From Lachnospiraceae bacterium (GTDB taxonomy: Bacteria > Bacillota > Clostridia > Lachnospirales > Lachnospiraceae): a stretch of 64,000 bases of DNA. The notes under the pieces are model-generated. The model saw only the letters and a program-made list of their open reading frames with translations. It was not told where the DNA came from and did no database searches. The translations under genes and the position numbers were made by a program. The DNA lies in contig CAJTEE010000006.1 in the NCBI GenBank assembly GCA_910575275.1, positions 62,001 to 126,000 on the forward strand, given 5' to 3'. Position 1 is the stretch's first letter. Each line of letters opens with the position of its first letter. This document shows positions 1 to 7,924 of the stretch, piece after piece.

Positions 1-201
1 AAGGGTCTCCGCTACAACCAGCATGTCCGCGCCCGGAGCGCGCTCATCGAGGTCGGTGCACAGACAAACACGTATGAGGAGGCAAAAAATGCGATGGAAC
101 CGCTCGCCGAGATGCTTTTCGAGGTGTTAGGGGATATGAAAAAGGACGCGGAGCCTTTGGAAAGCTCCGCGTCCGGGGAGGTCACGGAAAATGCGCCGTA
201 A
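1..201 (+). CDS. spoIIP: Stage II sporulation protein P, C-terminal fragment (cut by window edge)
   Basis: The frame is open from base 1 to a TAA at 199-201, giving the last 66 residues. The segment RYNQHVRARSALIEVGAQTN followed by TYEEAKNAM is the conserved C-terminal part of the SpoIIP amidase/endopeptidase, where ALIEVG precedes the last helix. In the family, SpoIIP degrades septal peptidoglycan with SpoIID and SpoIIM during engulfment, anchored in the mother-cell membrane. The start, signal segment and catalytic histidines lie outside the window. The last 20 codons form a perfect inverted repeat that also works as a terminator for the converging gene on the other strand. A spore-forming host is inferred from this gene. 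Confidence 0.85.
   Translation, partial: KGLRYNQHVRARSALIEVGAQTNTYEEAKNAMEPLAEMLFEVLGDMKKDAEPLESSASGEVTENAP
139..174 (-). terminator. Intrinsic terminator of the MORN-repeat gene, embedded in the spoIIP coding end
   Basis: Bases 144-154 and 164-174 are perfect 11-base complements around a 9-base loop. Read on the minus strand the stem is followed by five T (139-143), the form of a rho-independent terminator. The minus-strand gene ends 40 bases upstream at 214. The stem lies wholly inside the coding tail of spoIIP, so it is double-used DNA. On the plus strand there is no T tract after the stem, so it should act in one direction only. Confidence 0.8.
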
Positions 202-213
202 CAGACAGGGCGT

Positions 214-2103
214 TTATCCCTGGCATGTTCCGTCAACCCAGGTCCCGTATTCTTTGATTGTTCCGTCCTTGTTATACATGGTCCCGATGCCGTTTTGGCT
301 GTCATTGTCCCATTCGCCTTCGTAGTATTCACCATTTACATAATACATGGAACCAGTCCCGCTTTTCTTGTCATCCCGGTACTCTCCGAAGTAGCAGCGT
401 CCGTCCGCGTGGTGGAAGACACCCAGGCCGTTCCGGTTTCCACCCTTCCATTCTCCGGTATAGCAGCCGTCCGTATAGTGGCGGGTTCCGGTTCCGTGAA
501 ATTTGCTGTCCAAAAACTCCCCTTCATAGAAAGAGCCTCCGGCGCTATAATAAATGCCGGTTCCTATTCGCTTCCCTTGGCTCCATTCGCCGCTGTACCA
601 GCTTTTTGATTCGCCGCTGTAGTAATAGACTCCGTTTCCGTTCCGGTAGTTTTCCTTGTAGCTGCCCGTGTGATAATCTCCGTCACTATAATACTGGGTT
701 CCGGTTCCGTCGCGCAGGCCGTTTTTGAATTCCCCGATATAGATTTCCCCGTCTTTGTTGACAAGGATTCCCATTCCGGTTATGAGACCGTTTTCCTGTA
801 CGCCGGTGAACTGGTTTCCGTTTTCATCGGTCCAGGTCTGGACATTCTCCTGACTTAAAATATCTTCTTGATTCTCAAAGGTTTCGATCAGCTCGTCGTT
901 TTTCCAGACTCCGGATACGGCATGTCCGTCTTTATAATAAAGCGTTCCGGTGGTTGTATCTCCTTCCGGATCCCATTCGCCCGACATATACCAGCGATTT
1001 GACGCATCATCGGGGGCATACCAGAATGTCCCGGCTCCGCTATAGTCTCCCGCTTGGAAACCACCCTCGTAGCGGGAGCCGTTGGAGTAGTAGCGGGTTC
1101 CGGTCCCTTCCAGATTATTGTTGACGAAATCCCCCTGGTACCAGCCTTGATTCTGCTTAAAATAATAGGTTCCGGTCCCGGTCCGGTCTCCGTTTTCCCA
1201 GTTCCCCTCGTACCGATCCCCACTATTATAATAATAGGTAGAGATTCCTTCCCGAATTCCGTTTTTGAATTCCCCCAGATAGGAGCCATTACTGTACTTG
1301 GCGCGTCCATAGCCGTCGATTTCATCGTTCAGCTTGCTGCCGGTATAGGCAACGCCGTTTGTAGAGTCCCAACTCTTGGCGTCATAAAGGAGCTTCGTGA
1401 CGAAGTTGTCGTTCAGCCAGATCCCGGTGAGGGTCGTTCCATCCGCGCGGGTCAGCGTGGCCCTGCCGTTTCGCATTCCGTCCAGCCATTTTCCGTCATG
1501 ATGAGATCCATCCGGCCAATAGAGGATACCGTCTCCCTCCTGCTTATCGGCTTTCCATTCTCCGACATACCGACCGCCGTCATTGTAATAAAGCGTTCCC
1601 TGCCCTTCACGGTTATCGGCCTTCCATTCCCCCGTATAGCTGGCGCCGGTGGAATAGTAAAGTGTCCCTTCCCCGTCACGTTTTCCGTCTACGACTTCGC
1701 CCTCGTACCGATCTCCGTCTTCATAGGCGATCGTATCAATGTAGCGTTCACCCGGGCGATGCGTCTCCGGTTCCGGTGTGTTTTCCGGTTCGGATTCTGT
1801 CTGGGAAGGCTCGGAGGCGAGCTCCGTGACCGGCGCGGTAGTTTCTGAAGGAGTCTTCAGATTCTTCCAGATTGAGTTTATTGCGAGTGCAGCAAATATC
1901 ACCAGGAATATAACGATCGTACACCAGACATTTTGAAACAATGCCTGGTGAAAATACTCACCAAAGGAGCGTCGGGGCTTTGAATCACCGACCCCCTGCT
2001 CTAAATTCTGCTGCCTGTTTTTGCGCTCGGAAAAGAAATCCTCGATTAGTCGGGTGCCGATCGTGGAGACCACAGACACAAAAAAATCGAAAACATACTT
2101 CAT
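214..2103 (-). CDS. Membrane-anchored MORN-repeat protein, function unknown
   Basis: 629 residues. The N-terminal 50 residues are cytoplasmic and basic, followed by one hydrophobic segment at about residues 56-77, an acidic Pro/Glu/Thr linker (about 80-115), and then roughly twenty tandem MORN repeats to the C-terminus. The repeat theme is Y-x-G-E-[WF] ... G-x-G-[TI]-x-Y-Y, about 23 residues each, for example RYVGEWKADKQEGDG. MORN repeats form beta-hairpin ladders; in bacteria their partners are mostly unknown. The single membrane span suggests a large extracytoplasmic or cytoplasmic repeat blade tethered to the membrane, but the orientation cannot be read with certainty. Start at 2103 is supported by a strong GGGGGAGGA ribosome site. 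It is transcribed toward spoIIP and has its own terminator. No function is assigned. Confidence 0.85.
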   Translation of the reverse strand: MKYVFDFFVSVVSTIGTRLIEDFFSERKNRQQNLEQGVGDSKPRRSFGEYFHQALFQNVWCTIVIFLVIFAALAINSIWKNLKTPSETTAPVTELASEPSQTESEPENTPEPETHRPGERYIDTIAYEDGDRYEGEVVDGKRDGEGTLYYSTGASYTGEWKADNREGQGTLYYNDGGRYVGEWKADKQEGDGILYWPDGSHHDGKWLDGMRNGRATLTRADGTTLTGIWLNDNFVTKLLYDAKSWDSTNGVAYTGSKLNDEIDGYGRAKYSNGSYLGEFKNGIREGISTYYYNSGDRYEGNWENGDRTGTGTYYFKQNQGWYQGDFVNNNLEGTGTRYYSNGSRYEGGFQAGDYSGAGTFWYAPDDASNRWYMSGEWDPEGDTTTGTLYYKDGHAVSGVWKNDELIETFENQEDILSQENVQTWTDENGNQFTGVQENGLITGMGILVNKDGEIYIGEFKNGLRDGTGTQYYSDGDYHTGSYKENYRNGNGVYYYSGESKSWYSGEWSQGKRIGTGIYYSAGGSFYEGEFLDSKFHGTGTRHYTDGCYTGEWKGGNRNGLGVFHHADGRCYFGEYRDDKKSGTGSMYYVNGEYYEGEWDNDSQNGIGTMYNKDGTIKEYGTWVDGTCQG

Positions 2104-2189
2104 ACTTATCCTCCCCCGTCATTTTCCTCAATTATACGCCGAAATTTGACAAAAGAAAAGCACAGGATAATGAAAAGATGAAATGTTTG

Positions 2190-2218
2190 TTGTCACTGCG
2201 GCGCGTGCAGGTTATAAT
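2190..2218 (+). promoter_or_regulatory. Promoter of recQ
   Basis: TTGTCA at 2190-2195, 17 bases, then TATAAT at 2213-2218. It lies 57 bases upstream of the recQ start and just beyond the divergent MORN gene start, so the two genes share a short intergenic region. Confidence 0.7.
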
Positions 2219-2274
2219 AAGAAGGGATTGTATGGTACAGGGGAAGAAGGAAAGGGAGGAACCCAATACTCAAC

Positions 2275-4143
2275 ATGAATAAGCACGAAATACTAAAAAA
2301 ATACTTCGGCTACGACAGCTTTCGCGAATCGCAGGAGACGTTGATCGACAGCATTCTGGCCGGGAGGGATACGCTTGGGATCATGCCGACCGGGGCGGGG
2401 AAGTCTTTGTGCTACCAGATCCCGGCGCTTATGATGGAGGGGATTTCGCTGGTGGTCTCTCCGCTTATTTCCCTGATGAAGGACCAGGTGGGGAGCTTAA
2501 ACCAGGCGGGGATCCATGCGGCGTATTTAAACAGCTCTCTGACGGCCGCACAGTATTACAAGGCCCTTTCTCTTGCGCGCGAGGGGCGCTACCCGATCAT
2601 TTACGTCGCGCCGGAGCGCCTGGTGACGGATGCCTTTTTGGACTTTGCCCTGCATGTGAAAATCGCGATGGTTGCCGTAGACGAGGCACACTGCGTCTCG
2701 CAGTGGGGGCAGGATTTCCGCCCGAGCTACTTAAAGATCATGGATTTTATCGACCGCCTGCCAAACCGCCCGATCATCAGCGCTTTTACGGCTACCGCGA
2801 CACAGGAGGTGCGGGAGGATATCATCGACATCCTGCAGCTTCGGGAGCCTTTGGTGGTTACGACCGGCTTTAACCGCGGCAATCTGTATTTCGGCGTCAT
2901 GGCGCCCAAAGACCGGTATCAGGCGGTCAAAAATTATCTGGAGCTGCACAAGAGTGAGAGCGGCATCCTGTATTGTCTGACGAGAAAGACTGTGGAGGAG
3001 GTATGCAGCCGTCTGATTCAGGACGGCTTTTCGGTCACGAGATATCACGCGGGGCTTGGCGACGAGGAGCGGAGGAGGAATCAGGACGACTTTATTTATG
3101 ACCGGGTTCCGATCATTGTGGCGACGAATGCCTTTGGCATGGGGATCGACAAGTCCAACGTCCGGTTTGTCCTGCACTTCGGCATGCCGAAGAACCTGGA
3201 GGCGTATTATCAGGAAGCGGGCCGGGCCGGGCGTGACGGGGAACCGGCGGAGTGTATTTTGTATTACAGCGGGCAGGATGTGATCACGAATCAGTTTTTC
3301 ATCGACCATAACAGTGACAACCAGGAGCTTGATGAACTGACCCGTGCGATCGTGCAGGAGCGGGACAGGGAGCGGCTAAAGAAGATGACGTTTTACTGTT
3401 TCACGAACGACTGCCTGCGGGATTATATCCTGCGGTATTTCGGCGAGTACGGCGCCGGCTACTGCGGAAACTGTTCAAACTGCCTGACACAGTTCGAGAC
3501 AGTCGACGTGACGGAGAGTGCGCGGGCGTTGGCCGGCTGTGTGAAAGCCAGCCGCCAGCGGTACGGGACGACCGTGATTGTGGATACGGTGCACGGCGCC
3601 AATACGGCCAAAATCCGCAGCTACCGGATGGATGAGAACCCGTACTATGGGAGGCTTGCCAAAACCCCTGTACACCGCCTGAGAAAAGTTTTAAATGAAT
3701 TGCAGATGAAAGGATATCTGACGGTGACAAATGACGAGTATGCGATCGTCAAGCTGACGGAAAAATCTGCGGAGCTTTTGGGGCCGGAGGGGGAGAACGG
3801 GCCTCAGATCCTTATGAAGCTGGCAAAGGAGAAGGAGCCGGCGACCGCTGCGGGAAGCAGCAAAAAGAAACGGCGCGGCATAGCGGCGTTCGCGGGGAAC
3901 GGGGAATTTACGGAGAAGGAGGAGAGCCTGTTTGAAAAGCTCAGGGCCCTGCGGGCAGAGATTGCCAGAGAGGCGCAGATCCCGCCGTACATCGTGTTTT
4001 CCGACAAAACCTTGACGCACATGTGTCTCGTAAAGCCCAAGACAAAGGCAGAGCTTTTGTCCGTCTCCGGTGTGGGTGAGTTCAAATATGAAAAATATGG
4101 AGAGCAGTTTCTTCGCTGCATCGCAGAGAATATGTTTACATAA
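2275..4143 (+). CDS. recQ: ATP-dependent DNA helicase RecQ
   Basis: 622 residues, usual length for bacterial RecQ. 3'-5' superfamily 2 helicase acting in recombinational repair and fork rescue. Seen: the N-terminal motif 0 region with GYDSFRESQ, Walker A TGAGKS at 39-44, DEAH at 136-139 followed by CVSQWGQDFRPSY (the aromatic-rich loop of RecQ), motif VI with QEAGRAGRDG near 310-320, then the zinc-binding cysteines of the RQC region (NDC ... CGNCSNC, about 375-405). The C-terminal 80 residues look like an HRDC domain. Start at ATG 2275 is supported by GGGAGG about 14-18 bases upstream. A long AT-rich stretch follows the gene, so it is probably monocistronic. Confidence 0.96.
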   Translation: MNKHEILKKYFGYDSFRESQETLIDSILAGRDTLGIMPTGAGKSLCYQIPALMMEGISLVVSPLISLMKDQVGSLNQAGIHAAYLNSSLTAAQYYKALSLAREGRYPIIYVAPERLVTDAFLDFALHVKIAMVAVDEAHCVSQWGQDFRPSYLKIMDFIDRLPNRPIISAFTATATQEVREDIIDILQLREPLVVTTGFNRGNLYFGVMAPKDRYQAVKNYLELHKSESGILYCLTRKTVEEVCSRLIQDGFSVTRYHAGLGDEERRRNQDDFIYDRVPIIVATNAFGMGIDKSNVRFVLHFGMPKNLEAYYQEAGRAGRDGEPAECILYYSGQDVITNQFFIDHNSDNQELDELTRAIVQERDRERLKKMTFYCFTNDCLRDYILRYFGEYGAGYCGNCSNCLTQFETVDVTESARALAGCVKASRQRYGTTVIVDTVHGANTAKIRSYRMDENPYYGRLAKTPVHRLRKVLNELQMKGYLTVTNDEYAIVKLTEKSAELLGPEGENGPQILMKLAKEKEPATAAGSSKKKRRGIAAFAGNGEFTEKEESLFEKLRALRAEIAREAQIPPYIVFSDKTLTHMCLVKPKTKAELLSVSGVGEFKYEKYGEQFLRCIAENMFT

Positions 4144-4307
4144 CACAAAATCGCCTTGGAAGGATCTGGAAAATCGGAGAGAAAAATTAACAAATCTGTA
4201 ATAATTTAAAAAAATTTGTATAGCAAAAATATACAAATAATCGTGGAAAAAGCTGACAGAATCGCTGCAACATGTTAAAAAACAATTACAAAATTTGAAT
4301 TAAATAT

Positions 4308-4319
4308 TAACAATTGTTA
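4308..4319. promoter_or_regulatory. Palindrome upstream of the cell wall hydrolase promoter
   Basis: TAACAATTGTTA is a perfect 12-base palindrome lying 19 bases before the -35 box of the following gene. The position suits a regulator binding site, but in such AT-rich DNA a chance palindrome is possible. Confidence 0.35.
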
Positions 4320-4338
4320 CGAAAATGCAAATAACTTA

Positions 4339-4368
4339 TTGACATTTTTGTGCGGCATCTTCTATAAT
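4339..4368 (+). promoter_or_regulatory. Promoter of the SleB-like cell wall hydrolase gene
   Basis: TTGACA at 4339-4344 and TATAAT at 4363-4368, both perfect, with an 18-base spacer. The start codon at 4432 lies about 57 bases after the expected transcription start. The 190 bases before it (4144-4338) are AT-rich and hold no gene that I can support. Confidence 0.8.
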
Positions 4369-4431
4369 CACAGACAGCCCGATGGATGGGCTGCAAAAAA
4401 CCATTGCAGAATGGGGAAAAGAGGATGCCTT

Positions 4432-5235
4432 ATGAAACAGACCTGGAAGCATGCAAGAAAACGAGTGCGGCTTTTGGCGGCCTTTCTGGCTGTCCTGTCG
4501 GTGACTGCCCTGACTGCCGTGACGGTGGCCGCAGAGGCGGCGGATGATTCTCTGAGCGCGAAAACGGGCACAGAGCCGGCTATTGTAAAACTGTCCGAGG
4601 AGGCAGGCGTACCAAAGACAGAGAAGGAGCCGGAAAAGACGAAAGAAAACGGGCCGAAAGCCGATTCCATAGATACAAAAGAAATGCAGGAGGCAAAAGG
4701 AGCGTCCATGACGGCCGTCAAGCCGGAAACGCCAAAGACGGCGGAAGAATCGGCTGCAGAGGCCGGAGCGGAGACGAGGGAGGATCCCAAAGCCGTGGCT
4801 GCCCCGGATGCTGCGGCAGAGACAGACAGCGAGGCTAAAGCGTCTGCGCGCCGTGTAATCGCCTGTTCGGAGCAGGATTATAACGTACTGCTTCGGATCG
4901 TCCAGGCGGAAGCCGGAAGCTGTGACAGCCGCGGGCGGATTCTGGTTGCAAACGTGATCTTAAACCGCGTCCAGAGCCCCGAATTCCCGAATACGGTGAC
5001 GGAGGTCGTCTATGAACGGTCACAGTTTTCTCCGGTGAGCGACGGTTCGATCAACCGCTGCAAGGTGACGAAGGAGACGATTGACGCGGTGGACCGGGCG
5101 CTTGCGGGGGAGGATTATTCTGAGGGCGCACTCTATTTCATGAACCGGAAAAGCGCGGCCAAAAGAAATGTCCGTTGGTTTGATTCACATCTCGATTACC
5201 TGTTCCGGCATGAGAATCATGAGTTTTTCCGGTGA
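4432..5235 (+). CDS. Secreted cell wall hydrolase, SleB/CwlJ type
   Basis: 267 residues from the start chosen at 4432, where GAGGA sits 7 bases upstream; an in-frame start at 4339 would overlap the promoter. Residues 1-30 are a basic stretch plus hydrophobic core, a signal peptide or anchor. Residues 30-145 are a low-complexity linker rich in Glu, Lys, Ala and Thr. The last 120 residues match the Hydrolase_2 domain: DYNVLLRIVQAEAG with the presumed catalytic Glu, then ILVANVILNRV and QFSPVSDGS. In this family the domain cleaves spore cortex or vegetative peptidoglycan. The linker suggests a wall-spanning tether. Whether it acts in germination or in growth cannot be told from sequence. Confidence 0.85.
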   Translation: MKQTWKHARKRVRLLAAFLAVLSVTALTAVTVAAEAADDSLSAKTGTEPAIVKLSEEAGVPKTEKEPEKTKENGPKADSIDTKEMQEAKGASMTAVKPETPKTAEESAAEAGAETREDPKAVAAPDAAAETDSEAKASARRVIACSEQDYNVLLRIVQAEAGSCDSRGRILVANVILNRVQSPEFPNTVTEVVYERSQFSPVSDGSINRCKVTKETIDAVDRALAGEDYSEGALYFMNRKSAAKRNVRWFDSHLDYLFRHENHEFFR

Positions 5236-5287
5236 GGGACATGAATAATTTCGTATAAGAGCCTGGTTTCGTGAATGGGGAGTGACT

Positions 5288-5318
5288 GTAACAGTTCGGA
5301 TGTCATCTGAACTGTTAC
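5288..5318. promoter_or_regulatory. Inverted repeat upstream of the pckA promoter
   Basis: GTAACAGTTC (5288-5297) and GAACTGTTAC (5309-5318) are perfect 10-base complements with an 11-base spacer. The repeat is itself flanked by direct copies of GAGTGACTG. No T tract follows on the plus strand, so a simple terminator for the upstream gene is less likely than an operator or an RNA hairpin. It lies 40 bases before the pckA -35 box. Confidence 0.5.
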
Positions 5319-5358
5319 GAGTGACTGCCATTCTCTTCCAAAAGAGTAAAAAAACGGA

Positions 5359-5387
5359 TTGACATCTTTTAGACAAAGTGGGATAAT
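5359..5387 (+). promoter_or_regulatory. Promoter of pckA
   Basis: TTGACA at 5359-5364, 17-base spacer, GATAAT at 5382-5387. The start codon is at 5424 with AAGGAGG upstream, leaving a leader of about 30 bases. Confidence 0.75.
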
Positions 5388-5423
5388 ACTAATAACCATT
5401 GATTGCTATAAGGAGGTTTTCAA

Positions 5424-7121
5424 ATGTCAACGAAAGCGTATTATCCGATCAGCGAAATCGGCAAGGGAAAACCAGGTTTTTCCAAGACAAGATCCATCAT
5501 TGAGGGCGCTTTTTATGGAAACAACGTCGTAAAGGTAAGCACTCTTAGAGAGGCTTATGAGATGGCCAAGAATTCTCCCGGGACCGTTGTGACGGACATG
5601 CCTGTTTACAGAGGAGAGGAGTTCGGTCTTGACAAGGATGCGAAGGTTCTTCTGTTCAACGACGGTGCGATCACCGGCCGTTATGCAACCGCGCGCCGTA
5701 TTTCCGGCGAGCCGGGTGTGGATTGTGAGGCGCTTGATAAGGTTGCCATGGATGCAATCTATGAATCCCGTTGGAAAACCATGTACCATGCAGAGGTTTT
5801 CGTAGGACTTGACCCTGAATTTATGGTAAAGGCCCACCTTCTGATTCCGGAGGGCGAGGAGAATATCATGTACAACTGGATGTTAAACTTCCAGTATATG
5901 TCCGATGACTATGTAAAGATGTATAAAAAATCCAAACCGGTCGGGGACGGCAAGGAGGCCGATATCTTCATCTTCTCCGATCCGCAGTGGAACGGCTCCG
6001 ACAGACCGAGCGTATCGTTGGACTGCCTGTCCGATCCGCAGAAGAAGACGCTCTGCTACTTCAATACCGAGACGAACTGCGCCTGCATCCTCGGCATGCG
6101 CTATTTCGGTGAGCACAAGAAGGGCACGCTTACGATGGCATGGGCGATCGCAAACCGCAACGGCTATGCATCCTGCCACGGCGGACAGAAGGAATATACG
6201 CTCTCTGACGGCAGCAAATATGTAGCTTCCGTATACGGCCTCTCCGGTTCCGGAAAGTCCACGCTTACGCATGCAAAGCATGGTGGCAAGTACGAGATCA
6301 AAGTCCTTCACGACGACGCGTTCATCATCAATACGGATACCTGCGCGTCGATCGCCCTGGAGCCGACCTATTTTGATAAGACAGCCGACTATCCGACCGG
6401 CTGCGACGACAACAAATACCTGCTTACGGCGCAGAACTGCTCCGCGACATTGGATGAAGACGGAAAGATTCAGCTCGTCACGGAGGACATCCGCAACGGC
6501 AATGGCCGCGCGATCAAGTCCAAGCTCTGGTCCCCGAACCGTGTGGACCGCATAGACGCGCCGGTCAACGCGATCTTCTGGATCATGAAGGACCCGACGA
6601 TCCCGCCGGTTGTCAAATTAAAAGGCGCTTCCCTGGCCTCCGTCATGGGCGCCACCCTGGCGACGAAGCGTTCCTCCGCAGAGCGTCTTGCTCCGGGCGT
6701 GGATCCGAACAAGCTGGTCGTCGTTCCGTACGCAAACCCGTTCCGCACCTATCCGCTGGCGAACGACTATGAGAAGTTCAAAAAGCTGGTTGAGGAGAAG
6801 AACGTGGACTGCTACATTGTCAACACCGGTGATTTCATGGGCAAGAAGGTAAAACCGTCCGATACATTAGGAATCCTTGAGGCGATCGTGGAGAAGAAGG
6901 CGGACTTCCACCAGTGGGGACCGTTCTCCGATATCGAGATCATGGATTGGGAGGGCTTTATCCCGGATATGAACGATACGGAGTATGTGACCCAGCTGAA
7001 GGCTCGTATGAACGACCGTGTCAATGAGATCAAGGAATTCGCAGAGGCGAAGGAAGGCTATGACAAGCTTCCGGATGATGCGCTTGCAGCACTCGAGAAG
7101 GTTGTAAAGGAACTGAACTAA
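5424..7121 (+). CDS. pckA: Phosphoenolpyruvate carboxykinase (ATP)
   Basis: 565 residues, slightly longer than the usual 520-540 of ATP-type PEPCK. Reaction: oxaloacetate plus ATP to PEP, CO2 and ADP; in fermentative gut anaerobes it often runs toward CO2 fixation. The kinase-1a P-loop GLSGSGKSTLTH is at about residues 275-286, followed by the metal-binding kinase-2 stretch VLHDDAFIIN. The C-terminal part keeps the adenine-binding region (ANPFRTYPL and after). It is a divergent member, so identification rests on these motifs and overall layout. Start at 5424 has AAGGAGG 8 bases upstream. It is monocistronic: own promoter, terminator at 7136. The clean codon use and strong signals suggest high expression. 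Confidence 0.9.
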   Translation: MSTKAYYPISEIGKGKPGFSKTRSIIEGAFYGNNVVKVSTLREAYEMAKNSPGTVVTDMPVYRGEEFGLDKDAKVLLFNDGAITGRYATARRISGEPGVDCEALDKVAMDAIYESRWKTMYHAEVFVGLDPEFMVKAHLLIPEGEENIMYNWMLNFQYMSDDYVKMYKKSKPVGDGKEADIFIFSDPQWNGSDRPSVSLDCLSDPQKKTLCYFNTETNCACILGMRYFGEHKKGTLTMAWAIANRNGYASCHGGQKEYTLSDGSKYVASVYGLSGSGKSTLTHAKHGGKYEIKVLHDDAFIINTDTCASIALEPTYFDKTADYPTGCDDNKYLLTAQNCSATLDEDGKIQLVTEDIRNGNGRAIKSKLWSPNRVDRIDAPVNAIFWIMKDPTIPPVVKLKGASLASVMGATLATKRSSAERLAPGVDPNKLVVVPYANPFRTYPLANDYEKFKKLVEEKNVDCYIVNTGDFMGKKVKPSDTLGILEAIVEKKADFHQWGPFSDIEIMDWEGFIPDMNDTEYVTQLKARMNDRVNEIKEFAEAKEGYDKLPDDALAALEKVVKELN

Positions 7122-7135
7122 ACAAAGTACTTTCC

Positions 7136-7170
7136 GGGGCGCAGCCAGGTTTTTGGCCGCGCCTCTTTTC
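7136..7170 (+). terminator. Intrinsic terminator after pckA
   Basis: Bases 7136-7146 pair with 7155-7165 (one mismatch, one G-U) across an 8-base loop, and TTTT follows. It lies 15 bases after the pckA stop. Confidence 0.7.
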
Positions 7171-7198
7171 TGCATGTATATATACGAAGGGAGAGACG

Positions 7199-7882
7199 AT
7201 GGAAAAGGACATTATTTTTTTTGATCTGGACGGGACGCTCACCGATTCGATGCCGGGGATCACGAGAGGCGTGCAGTATGCGTTGCGCCATTATGGAATC
7301 CTCGAGGAGGAGCTGAATAAGCTGAAACCTTTTGTGGGGCCGCCGCTTCATGAGAGCTTTATGGAATATTATGGCTTTTCACTGGAACAGGGCATGGAGG
7401 CCATCGAGGTATTCCGGGAATATTATAATGTGATAGGCTGGAAGGAGAATGCGCCGTATCCGGGCGTGAAGGAGCTTTTGGAACGTCTTTCGGCAGCAGG
7501 ACTAACGCTCTGTGTGGCGACCTCAAAGCCGGAGCGGACGGCAAAGCGGGTATTGGAGTATTTTGATCTGCTGCCGTATTTTTTGTTTGTCGGAGGGGCG
7601 GATGACGACAGTACGCGGGTGAAGAAGGATGATGTGATCCGATATGTGATGCAGGAGTGTAAACTGACGGAGGCGGATAAAGGACGCATCCTGATGGTCG
7701 GAGACCGGCACCATGATATAGAGGGGGCGAAAAGGGCAGGAATCTCGGCAGTCGGTGTGCTGTACGGGTATGGAAGCCTTGAGGAGCTTACCGCAGCCGG
7801 GGCGGACTGGATCGCAAAAACGCCCGGGGAGCTGGAGGAGAAGATAAGAGCTGGATTTTTTTGCCGGAATATGCTAGAATAA
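7199..7882 (+). CDS. HAD-family phosphatase, phosphoglycolate phosphatase-like
   Basis: 227 residues, subfamily IA of the haloacid dehalogenase hydrolases. Motif I FFDLDGTLTDS gives the nucleophile Asp9 and acid/base Asp11; motif II is the Thr/Ser in CVATSKPE near residue 105; motif III Lys near 145 (VKKDDV); motif IV GDRHHDIEGAKRAG near 170. The helical cap lies between residues 17 and 85. This layout is that of Gph/PpaX-like enzymes that remove phosphate from small phosphorylated metabolites; the substrate cannot be read. Start at 7199 has GAAGGGAGAG just upstream. It sits 43 bases before argS and may share its transcript. Confidence 0.88.
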   Translation: MEKDIIFFDLDGTLTDSMPGITRGVQYALRHYGILEEELNKLKPFVGPPLHESFMEYYGFSLEQGMEAIEVFREYYNVIGWKENAPYPGVKELLERLSAAGLTLCVATSKPERTAKRVLEYFDLLPYFLFVGGADDDSTRVKKDDVIRYVMQECKLTEADKGRILMVGDRHHDIEGAKRAGISAVGVLYGYGSLEELTAAGADWIAKTPGELEEKIRAGFFCRNMLE

Positions 7883-7924
7883 TCATCTGACAAGCTTTTA
7901 ATCCGGATTATGAGGAGAAAACAC

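Noticed and set aside
214-1750. Regular repeats that could suggest a repeat array or CRISPR
   Set aside because: The repeats are degenerate, in frame, and encode MORN units of about 23 residues; there are no constant repeats with unique spacers.
1054-1848. 264-codon plus-strand open frame opposite the MORN gene
   Set aside because: Its regular pattern comes from the MORN repeat periodicity on the other strand.
4339-4431. N-terminal extension of the cell wall hydrolase
   Set aside because: The extension would begin on the -35 box and includes the -10 box; the signal peptide begins properly at 4432.
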